Below are positions 1-4,685 of a stretch of 7,818 nt of DNA, in pieces (within the stretch, counting starts at the first letter, position 1; the number at the start of each line of letters is the position of its first letter). The stretch covers positions 1-7,818 of the forward strand of contig JAZDOR010000028.1 of NCBI GenBank assembly GCA_043798435.1, read 5' to 3'. Both the position numbers and the translations under genes were made by a program. This DNA is from JAGUXG01 sp043798435. GTDB taxonomy: Bacteria > UBA9089 > UBA9088 > JAGUXG01. A model generated the notes under the pieces. The model saw only the letters and a list, made by a program, of their open reading frames with translations, was not told where the DNA came from and did no database searches.

Positions 1-174
1 ATGGATTCCCTGTTTATCACCAGCACAATTTTAATGTTTATGGCTTTTATTGTGGTCTTATTCCTCCCACAAATACACTTGCGAAAAACCGCTCGGCCTG
101 CTTTAGAGGAAATAGGTATTGAATTAGAAGCAGAGTTTGGACAGGATGATACAAAACATGGAGACAAGTTATAA
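1..174 (+). CDS. C-terminal end of a DHA2-family (EmrB/QacA-like) MFS drug exporter, 5'-truncated by window edge
   Basis: The open frame from the first base runs 57 codons to TAA at 172-174. It holds one hydrophobic segment (about residues 4-24, FITSTILMFMAFIVVLF), then the sequence LPQIHLRK and a short acidic tail. A last transmembrane helix followed by a 'lPxixLRk' turn and a short charged cytoplasmic tail is how 14-helix EmrB/QacA-type major facilitator exporters commonly end. The ATG at base 1 is probably an internal Met rather than the start, because a stand-alone 57-residue protein is less likely than the tail of a protein of about 500 residues. No ribosome binding site can be seen because the window starts here. 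It sits upstream of an ABC exporter on the same strand, which would fit an efflux cluster. The family call rests on a short stretch and is an inference; another multi-helix transporter is possible. Confidence 0.6.
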   Translation: MDSLFITSTILMFMAFIVVLFLPQIHLRKTARPALEEIGIELEAEFGQDDTKHGDKL

Positions 175-186
175 TGTCTTAATTTA

Positions 187-331
187 TAAGCGTTCAGGTA
201 TCAGCCATCAGCTATCAGTTTTAAAGAGATTAGATTGCACGATGGAGAAGATATAAAATCGTGTGGTTCGCTTTTTTCCCTTAATTTTTCTGGTTCTGGC
301 TGAATGCTGACACCTGATGGCTGAACGCTTA
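187..331. repeat. Palindromic intergenic element with heptamer-built arms (TATCAG type)
   Basis: The ends form a perfect 11-bp inverted repeat, TAAGCGTTCAG at 187-197 and its complement at 321-331. Extended to 32 bp per arm the match is 25/32. Beyond the outer 11 bp each arm reads as 7-nt words of the form NNATCAG: GTATCAG, CCATCAG, CTATCAG on the left, and CCATCAG, GTGTCAG, CATTCAG in the complement of the right arm. The core is AT-rich and has a weaker inner palindrome (CACGAT at 239-244 with ATCGTG at 259-264). No coding potential is seen. The element fills most of the 191-bp gap between the MFS tail and the ABC ATPase gene. Confidence 0.75.
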
Positions 332-365
332 CCTTGATTTACTATAAGGGCAACTATCTTTTAAG

Positions 366-1049
366 ATGATGTTAATAAATGTTCAGGCAATAGCCAAGAT
401 TTACCAGATAGGCAAGATAGAGGTTTCTGCCTTAAGAGGGGTTACCTTCCAGATAGCCAAGGGTGAGTTTATCTCTATTATGGGCTCTTCAGGAAGCGGG
501 AAGACTACCCTGATGGATATTTTAGGCTGTCTGATGCGACCTACCAGAGGAAAATATTTCTTAGAAAGACAGGATGTTTCCCAATTAAAGGAGGACCAGT
601 TGGCAGAAATTCGCAATAAAAAAATTGGCTTTGTCTTCCAGGGCTTCAACCTGTTGGCTCGAACTCCAGCCTTACACAATGTAGAACTGCCCTTGCTCTA
701 TAACAATACCCCTAAAAAAGAGAGGAGAGAGAGGGCATATCAGGCATTGCAATCAGTCGGGTTAGAGCATAGGGTTCATCATCGACCCAATGAATTATCC
801 GGCGGACAACAACAAAGGGTAGCCATTGCCCGTGCCTTAGTCAATAATCCCTCCATCATCTTTGCTGATGAGCCGACCGGTAACTTAGACAGCCAATCAG
901 GGGAAGAGATTATGGAGATATTCGATAGACTGCACCAACAGGGCAGCACGATTATTATGGTCACCCATGAAAGGGATATTGCCTCTCATGCCCAGCGGGT
1001 CATTCACCTGAAGGATGGACAGATTGTAGATGATGAGAAAAAGGGATAG
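366..1049 (+). CDS. MacB/LolD-type ABC transporter ATP-binding subunit
   Basis: This 227-residue protein is a complete single nucleotide-binding domain. Walker A is GSSGSGKTT (residues 40-48), the Q-loop glutamine is Gln92 in VFQGFNLL, the signature LSGGQ is at 144-148, Walker B is IIFADE (164-169) with the D-loop GNLD just after, and the switch His is His201. The 'LSGGQQQRVAIARAL' and 'ADEPTGNLDS' wording and the length of about 225 residues are typical of the MacB/LolD/FtsE-like subfamily. That subfamily pairs with FtsX-fold permeases in mechanotransmission rather than substrate translocation through the membrane. The downstream gene is such a permease, so the two should form one inner-membrane complex, exporting a drug, peptide or lipoprotein that cannot be specified. 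Two adjacent ATGs (366, 369) are possible starts, and neither has a well-spaced Shine-Dalgarno; AAGGG near 346 is too far. A 203-bp gap containing a palindromic repeat separates it from its partner, which is unusual for this pair. Confidence 0.93.
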   Translation: MMLINVQAIAKIYQIGKIEVSALRGVTFQIAKGEFISIMGSSGSGKTTLMDILGCLMRPTRGKYFLERQDVSQLKEDQLAEIRNKKIGFVFQGFNLLARTPALHNVELPLLYNNTPKKERRERAYQALQSVGLEHRVHHRPNELSGGQQQRVAIARALVNNPSIIFADEPTGNLDSQSGEEIMEIFDRLHQQGSTIIMVTHERDIASHAQRVIHLKDGQIVDDEKKG

Positions 1050-1072
1050 AGGTAAGTGTGGAAAATCCATAT

Positions 1073-1219
1073 AGAATTCAGAATACAGGAGTCAGGAGTC
1101 AGAATGAGAACACCTGCATGTAGTCTTCAAAACCATGGATACTACTCGAAGAGGTCAATAAGTTATTAGAATCTTACTCTTGGGCTATTCTGTATTCTGA
1201 CTCCTGAATTCTGTATTCT
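1073..1219. repeat. Palindromic element with 33-bp heptamer-built arms, between ABC ATPase and permease genes
   Basis: The left arm is 1073-1105 and the right arm 1187-1219; 28 of 33 positions pair when the right arm is complemented. Both arms are arrays of 7-nt words. The left reads AGAATTC, AGAATAC, AGGAGTC, AGGAGTC, AGAAT; the right, complemented, reads AGAATAC, AGAATTC, AGGAGTC, AGAATAC, AGAAT. The 81-bp core is unrelated and non-coding. Transcribed from the ABC operon it would fold into a long hairpin between two cistrons whose products should be made together. Confidence 0.8.
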
Positions 1220-1252
1220 TCCTACCTGATATTATACAAGGAGGTATCTGTT

Positions 1253-2482
1253 ATGAATTTTGCTGAAGGTTTTAGCACTGGATTAACCGGGCTGGCTGCC
1301 AATAAACTTCGCTCAGGATTGACTATGCTGGGCATCATCATTGGGGTAGCCTCAGTGATAGCTATGGTCTCCATTGGAGAGGGAGCAAAACAGGCTATTA
1401 CCAAAAGGATTGAGTCTATGGGTTCTAACCTGCTAATGGTTCGCCCGATGAGAGAAGAGGAAGATAAAAAGACTTCAGATTCTGGCACCTCTCCTGGACT
1501 GACGAATGAGGATGGATTAGCCATCTTAAAAGAATGCCCTTCTATAAAAAATGTTGCCTGCGAGGTTACCTTAAAGGGTCAAACCAAATACCAGGATAAA
1601 GACTGGGATACAAGCATAACTGGAACTACCCCTTTCTATGAGGAGGTGAAGAACTTTCATGTAGAGGAAGGAAGATTTATCTCGCCGCAGGATGTAGATG
1701 AATGGAAAAAGGTATGTGTTCTTGGCAAGACTGTAGTAAAGGAGCTTTTTAAGGAAGAAAGCCCCATTGGCAAAACGATTAAAATCAGGAATGAAAGGTT
1801 TGTTTGTATTGGGGTAATGGAAGGAAAGGGACAGACCGGGTGGAGGGATGAGGATGATGTAGTATTTATTCCCTCAACTACTGCTCAGAAGAGGTTTACA
1901 GGGGATACAAAGGTTACCGGCTTACTCGTCCAATCTAAAAGTTCTGGGGGTGCTGAAGCTGAATCTGCTATCTTGGAAATAGAAGCAGTCCTTGTCAAAA
2001 GACACAAAGGTGTTTCCGACTTTGAGGTCAGAAGTCAGCAGGAGATCTTAGATACCATGCAACAGGTTACCCAGAGCTTCAAACTACTGTTAGGGGGTAT
2101 TGCGGCTATATCTTTGTTGGTGGGTGGGATTGGGATTATGAACATTATGCTTGTCTCGGTTACTGAACGCACCAGGGAGATAGGCTTACGAAAATCTATT
2201 GGTGCTAAAAGGCGGGATATCCTGGTACAGTTTCTCATTGAGTCAGTAGTCATAAGTATGGCTGGTGGTATTATAGGCATCATCTCAGGGGTAGGATTGG
2301 GTATAGGGATAGGTAAATTGATGAGTAAGGCTATGCCAGGGGGAACATGGGCTTCAGTCGTATCTTTAAGCTCTATTATCGTATCCTTCTTCTTTGCCGC
2401 AGGCATAGGCATCTTCTTTGGTATGTATCCAGCCAACAAAGCCTCAAAATTAGACCCGGTTGAGGCACTGAGATATGAGTAA
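1253..2482 (+). CDS. MacB/FtsX-type ABC transporter permease
   Basis: This 409-residue inner-membrane protein starts at ATG 1253 behind an excellent AAGGAGG (1238-1244, spacing 8). It has one N-terminal transmembrane helix (about residues 22-42, starting LTMLGIIIGVASVIAM). A periplasmic MacB-PCD-like domain of about 220 residues follows, then three C-terminal helices (roughly 276-303, 327-352 and 372-395). Family hallmarks are 'TERTREIGLRKSIGAKRRDI' before the third helix and the C-terminal 'YPANKASKLDPVEALRYE'. Length and topology match stand-alone MacB permeases that work with a separate ATPase, here the gene just upstream. In characterised MacAB systems the permease also needs a periplasmic adaptor and, in diderms, TolC; neither is in view. 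The reading frame is intact. The substrate cannot be deduced from the sequence. Confidence 0.93.
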   Translation: MNFAEGFSTGLTGLAANKLRSGLTMLGIIIGVASVIAMVSIGEGAKQAITKRIESMGSNLLMVRPMREEEDKKTSDSGTSPGLTNEDGLAILKECPSIKNVACEVTLKGQTKYQDKDWDTSITGTTPFYEEVKNFHVEEGRFISPQDVDEWKKVCVLGKTVVKELFKEESPIGKTIKIRNERFVCIGVMEGKGQTGWRDEDDVVFIPSTTAQKRFTGDTKVTGLLVQSKSSGGAEAESAILEIEAVLVKRHKGVSDFEVRSQQEILDTMQQVTQSFKLLLGGIAAISLLVGGIGIMNIMLVSVTERTREIGLRKSIGAKRRDILVQFLIESVVISMAGGIIGIISGVGLGIGIGKLMSKAMPGGTWASVVSLSSIIVSFFFAAGIGIFFGMYPANKASKLDPVEALRYE

Positions 2483-2502
2483 ATGTGGTTAGGCAAGAAA
2501 AA

Positions 2503-2569
2503 TGAACCCCGTTAGAGAACTCAATTTCTCTTACTAAATTATTACTCAACAATTTTCTAACGGGGTGAA
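2503..2569. mobile_element. 59-bp terminal-inverted-repeat element with 4-bp target duplication (TGAA)
   Basis: A 59-bp segment (2507-2565) begins CCCCGTTAGA and ends TCTAACGGGG, a perfect 10-bp terminal inverted repeat that pairs two further bases beyond one mismatch. It is flanked on both sides by TGAA (2503-2506 and 2566-2569). Removing the segment and one TGAA restores AAAAATGAACCTGTCCCC followed by a T run. I recall that string as a common repetitive motif near IS200-like/REP transposase loci, though I cannot confirm this here. The element is too short to encode anything and would be mobilised in trans. It lies 20 bp past the permease stop, so its hairpin may also act as a transcript 3' end. 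Confidence 0.65.
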
Positions 2570-2577
2570 CCTGTCCC

Positions 2578-2733
2578 CTTTTTTCACAGAATGCCACAGG
2601 CAACCCATTCTACTATGTGAACAGCAAATGGCAATCTGCCCCCAGTCCCTCAGCCACCAAAATAAGATAGCTCTTCCCCTCAATCCCTCCCTCCCAATCA
2701 GGCTCAGTCAGTTTTACGGTGAAAGTGAAGTGA
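2578..2733 (+). pseudogene. Remnant of a DUF11-like extracellular repeat domain with an in-frame stop
   Basis: In the frame running through 2590-2733 the translation includes NATGNPFYYVNSKWQSAP, then a TAG at 2668-2670, then LFPSIPPSQSGSVSFTVKVK and a TGA at 2731-2733. The tail 'W-x-(L/F)P-x-(I/L)-x-P-x-x-SGSVSFTVKVK' is the typical ending of DUF11-type surface repeat domains, where a tryptophan stands exactly where the TAG occurs; TGG to TAG is one transition. No start, ribosome binding site or upstream coding frame survives, since the 5' side is the 59-bp element and its target. I read this as the decayed 3' end of a large secreted adhesin-like gene. A different 61-codon open frame across the same bases has no family resemblance and low-complexity composition. 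Confidence 0.5.
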
Positions 2734-2739
2734 AAAAGA

Positions 2740-2769
2740 TTGACAGTTAGGATATAGATTGGATAAAAT
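2740..2769 (+). promoter_or_regulatory. Sigma-70 promoter for the toxin-antitoxin pair
   Basis: TTGACA (2740-2745) is a perfect -35 box. TAAAAT (2764-2769), 18 bp further on, matches five of six bases of the -10 consensus. Transcription would begin near 2776, about 55 nt before the antitoxin start. No convincing operator palindrome was found next to it, although autoregulation is common for this gene type. Confidence 0.6.
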
Positions 2770-2831
2770 AAGTAAGTGAGAATTACAGCATTTGAGCATT
2801 CAGTCTTATTTTTGAGATGGAGGTGATGAAG

Positions 2832-3011
2832 ATGCCTACTTTAGAGATTACAGTAGAACAGATTGCAGAGGCGGTAGAGAAATTTTCAGATGAAGAGGTA
2901 GAAAATTTGGAAACCATTCTCTTGGCGAATGAATTAGAAAAGAGAAGTAGAGAGGTGAAAAAGGAGGGATATTTGAAATTGAAACAAATTTCTTCTCTGC
3001 AAAATGTATGA
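2832..3011 (+). CDS. Putative type II antitoxin (partner of RelE/ParE-type toxin)
   Basis: This small acidic, probably helical protein of 59 residues starts MPTLEITVEQIAEAVEKF, with a charged middle (SDEEVENLET) and a basic C-terminus. I chose ATG 2832 because GGAGG (2819-2823) sits 8 nt before it; the in-frame ATGs at 2817 and 2826 overlap or crowd that site. I do not recognise a named antitoxin family. The call comes from context: a proximal small gene overlapping a RelE-like gene by 8 nt (stop 3009-3011, toxin ATG 3004), with a consensus promoter in front. The overlap implies translational coupling, since the toxin has no Shine-Dalgarno of its own. The frame is intact even though the partner is broken. 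Confidence 0.7.
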   Translation: MPTLEITVEQIAEAVEKFSDEEVENLETILLANELEKRSREVKKEGYLKLKQISSLQNV

Positions 3012-3293
3012 GTTAAGGTTTCATCCCAAGGTTGATAAAGAGTTAGAGGCGATTCCTAAGGAATTAAGAATAGAGATCCGAGATGTACATTTTGTGGCTA
3101 TTTCTTCTGAGCCAAGAAAAGAAGGAGAACCACTAAAGGGCACTTTAAGGGGATACTGGAAACGTAGTCTAAGATGGAGAGGTGTTGAGATCGCATTTCC
3201 TATGAGATAGATGAAAAAGATAAGGCAGTATATGTTCTGATGGTTAGAAAAAGGGAAGGGTTTTATCCTTTGTTGGAAAGAAGGGTAAGATGA
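3004..3293 (+). pseudogene. RelE/ParE-type toxin gene disrupted by a frameshift
   Basis: The N-terminal frame from ATG 3004 gives MYELRFHPKVDKELEAIPKE and continues to 'LKGTLRGYWKRSLRWRGV' (residues 44-61). This is the normal RelE/ParE ribonuclease-fold layout, with basic residues around the 'R-WRG-YRI-YEID' core. It then runs into a wrong frame and stops at 3210. The expected C-terminus continues in the next frame as DRISYEIDEKDKAVYVLM and ends PLLERRVR with TGA at 3291-3293. Removing one GA from the GAGA at 3187-3190 joins the halves into a 95-residue protein of normal family size, reading WRGVDRISYEID. The likely lesion is therefore a GA dinucleotide duplication. The truncated 68-residue product lacks the C-terminal strands and should be inactive. 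An assembly error is the main alternative. In family members the product cleaves mRNA at the ribosome. Confidence 0.8.
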
Positions 3294-3350
3294 AGGGTTT
3301 GAAAAAGGTTGTAACTATTTACCCAATTGAAGTGCAAGAAAAGAATATAA

Positions 3351-3486
3351 ACCACGGAGGCATAGAGGTCACGGAGAGAATTCATTGCAAAATGCAAAAT
3401 TAGCAATTAGCATTTTACAATGATAATTTTGCATTGATAATTGATAATTTTACATTGAATTCTCTGTGTCTCCGTGTCTCTGTGGT
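3351..3486. repeat. Palindromic intergenic element with octamer-built arms (CACAGAGA type)
   Basis: The outer arms are 3351-3384 and 3456-3486. Complemented, the right arm reads ACCACAGAGACACGGAG and on to AGAATTCA; the left begins ACCACGGAGG and ends in the same AGAATTCA. The arms are built from 8-nt words (CACAGAGA, CACGGAGA). The core has two further repeats: an AAAATGC/GCATTTT palindrome around 3390-3417, and a 17-bp direct repeat TGATAATTTT(G/A)CATTGA at 3421-3437 and 3442-3458. This 'accacagagacac' wording is a familiar intergenic repeat in many environmental genomes and yields spurious peptides such as HRDTETQR. It lies between the dead toxin gene and the beta-helix gene. Confidence 0.75.
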
Positions 3487-3513
3487 TAGTCTTTACTTCA
3501 GATGAGTAAAGTG

Positions 3514-4485
3514 TTACAGATATCCCTCTCCCCTTTGCCCACCTGTGTTTTGTGAGATAATGTTTTCTGAGATGGTATTGTTTGTTGAAGAAAAAAGATA
3601 TATTCCACAACCTATACCACCTGCACCACCATCATCATAGCCTGCTGGTCCTCCAGCACCCCCTGTATTTTGCGAGATGGTATTATTTGATATGGTGTTA
3701 TTGGTTGATGATGAGAGATAGATACCACAACCTATACCACCTGCACCACCACAACCACCATCACCACCACAACCTGTTCCTCCAGCACCTCCTGTGTTAT
3801 TAGAGATGGTGTTGCCTGCAATGGTATTTGTCCCTGATTGATAGAGGTAGATACCTGTACCAATTCCACCCTGGCTACCTACCCAATACCCTCCACCGCT
3901 CCCACCTTGACCACCTGTGTTAGCTCTAATAGTATTTGTGCCAATAAAATTGTTGTTTGCACTTGAAAGGTATACTCCTACACCTACCCCACCTACCTCA
4001 CCTGGCTGACCAGTAGAACCCGATGCCCCATCATTCCCTTTATTATCGTGGATATAGTTATTTATAATCACAATCCCCGACACATTTTCCAGATAAACTG
4101 CCTGCTTAGCATACCCAATATCACAATAACTAATTTGACTGCCATTAGCTCCGCTACCAGATAACTTGATTCCCTTCCAGTAACCAGCCGTATGAGTAGA
4201 TTGATCAGATGTAAAGGTAATCGTGCCATCAGGAGTACCTACTGCATTTAGGCTGCCCAAGCAGATTAAGGATGTCTCTGTGGCAAATCTTACAGTTACT
4301 CCTGGCTCAATGATTAGAGTAATCCCTTCTGCTACAGTCACAGTATCTGTAGTAATATAGGGACTTCCTGCCAAATTCCAGGTTGTATTACTGGTAATTG
4401 TTCCTGAGACATAAGTCTCAGCACAAAGTTCCTTACCACTCACAAACCCCAAAATCACTAAACCCATCACAAATGCCTTCTTCAT
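3514..4485 (-). CDS. Secreted glycine-rich parallel beta-helix repeat protein
   Basis: The protein has 323 residues. Residues 1-22 form a classic signal peptide (MKK, hydrophobic core 4-16, likely cleavage after LCA at 20-22). Residues about 40-110 resemble the N-terminal cap common to such proteins (SPYITTDTVTVAEGITLIIE, then PGVTVRF). From about residue 105 it becomes a right-handed beta-helix of NosD/PbH1 type. The last 155 residues are coils of 40-43 residues that each open G-x-GIYL, pass through 'TNNTIS-N-ISQNTGG' and carry a long Gly-rich insert such as GGAGGTGCGGDGGCGGAGG. Asn ladders are evident. It is probably extracellular or on the cell surface, binding or processing polysaccharide, but no catalytic residues can be assigned. 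The start has a strong TAAGGAGG (4493-4500). The protein ends abruptly inside a coil (ISQNTGGQRGEGYL) without a C-terminal cap or anchor, close to a repeat element, so it may be 3'-truncated. Confidence 0.85.
   Translation of the reverse strand: MKKAFVMGLVILGFVSGKELCAETYVSGTITSNTTWNLAGSPYITTDTVTVAEGITLIIEPGVTVRFATETSLICLGSLNAVGTPDGTITFTSDQSTHTAGYWKGIKLSGSGANGSQISYCDIGYAKQAVYLENVSGIVIINNYIHDNKGNDGASGSTGQPGEVGGVGVGVYLSSANNNFIGTNTIRANTGGQGGSGGGYWVGSQGGIGTGIYLYQSGTNTIAGNTISNNTGGAGGTGCGGDGGCGGAGGIGCGIYLSSSTNNTISNNTISQNTGGAGGPAGYDDGGAGGIGCGIYLFSSTNNTISENIISQNTGGQRGEGYL
3605..3751 (-). repeat. 120-bp tandem coding repeats in the beta-helix gene
   Basis: A 27-bp stretch at 3605-3631 recurs exactly at 3725-3751, 120 bp (40 codons) away, and flanking sequence is similar in both copies. 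It encodes the 'GGAGGIGCG' turn of successive helix coils. Nucleotide identity on top of amino-acid similarity indicates recent duplication or gene conversion, and the array could expand or contract in frame. Confidence 0.75.
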
Positions 4486-4509
4486 TTCACGACCTCCTTA
4501 TTTTTACAT

Positions 4510-4541
4510 AAAAATAGAGCAGGCCATCTTTGACCTGCTCT
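4510..4541 (-). terminator. Intrinsic terminator or attenuator hairpin upstream of the beta-helix gene
   Basis: On the - strand AGAGCAGGTCA (4531-4541) pairs with TGGCCTGCTCT (4516-4526), 11 pairs counting one G-U, around a 4-nt loop. The stem is followed by A and five U (4510-4515). It lies 130 nt past the glycosyltransferase stop and 10 nt before the beta-helix Shine-Dalgarno. It may therefore end the glycosyltransferase transcript, attenuate the beta-helix transcript, or both. Confidence 0.7.
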
Positions 4542-4575
4542 GATAGTTCTATATAAAGATTGTTTGCGAGAGTTA

Positions 4576-4597
4576 CTCTCTCTCTCTCTCTCTCTCT
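4576..4597. repeat. (CT)11 dinucleotide microsatellite
   Basis: Twenty-two bases of uninterrupted CT on the + strand, read as (AG)11 in the leader RNA of the beta-helix gene. It sits in the loop of the 10-bp leader stem and can also pair with the CTCTC of the downstream stem arm (complement of 4568-4572). Copy number is expected to vary by slippage. Confidence 0.9.
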
Positions 4598-4656
4598 GGT
4601 TCTGCCACTCCCGCAACTTTGATAACAAAATTAAGCTCTTTCATTTCTAAGAAGAA

Positions 4657-4685
4657 ATTATAGTAATGTTCCTAATTTTTGTCAA
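4657..4685 (-). promoter_or_regulatory. Perfect-consensus sigma-70 promoter for the beta-helix gene
   Basis: On the - strand TTGACA (4680-4685), a 17-bp spacer and TATAAT (4657-4662) match the consensus exactly in both boxes and in spacing. The -35 box lies in the last codons of the glycosyltransferase gene (stop 4672-4674) and the -10 box just past its stop. The start site should be near 4650. Confidence 0.8.

Larger units (their letters stand above)
4486..4650 (-). promoter_or_regulatory. Structured 5' leader of the beta-helix gene
   Basis: Transcription from the promoter at 4657-4685 would give a leader of about 165 nt. Read on the - strand, it holds a 10-bp stem, TTGCGGGAGT (4607-4616) with ACTCTCGCAA (4564-4573), fully paired with one G-U. 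That stem encloses a 33-nt loop containing (AG)11. A spacer follows, then a terminator-like hairpin (4510-4541), then the ribosome binding site 4493-4500. The promoter, sensor-like stem, terminator and Shine-Dalgarno order is that of an attenuated or riboswitch-type leader, but I recognise no known riboswitch class. The ligand or trigger, if there is one, is unknown. Confidence 0.5.

Noticed and set aside
2565..2750. 61-codon + strand open frame downstream of the permease
   Set aside because: Its sequence has no family resemblance and starts inside the 59-bp element; a different frame over the same bases gives a recognisable DUF11-like ending.
3181..3210. Programmed frameshift in the toxin gene
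   Set aside because: There is no slippery heptamer or downstream structure at the shift; a GA duplication explains the frame change more simply.
3407..3610. 67-codon - strand open frame with HRDTETQR
   Set aside because: It overlaps the 3' end of the beta-helix gene in another frame, and the rest translates the octamer repeat element. Peptides of this kind are a known artefact of such repeats.
3582..3803. 73-codon His-rich + strand frame
   Set aside because: It is antisense to the Gly-rich repeat coils; the His/Leu runs simply reflect complements of GGT/GGN codons.
3544..3990. CRISPR-like array (regularly spaced repeats in 3544-3990)
   Set aside because: The repeats are coding, imperfect, 120-129 bp apart and follow protein coils; spacers are not unique sequences.
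4564..4616. tRNA-Leu-like 5' end (GCGGGAGTGGCAGAAC) with a pairing acceptor-like arm on the - strand
   Set aside because: Only about 50 nt separate the arms, the interior is an AG run, and there is no anticodon or T-arm and no CCA context; it cannot fold as a tRNA.
4486..4650. Known riboswitch class (cyclic-di-GMP, glycine, SAM, TPP, cobalamin) in the leader
   Set aside because: I could not find the conserved core motifs of these classes, so no known class is assigned.
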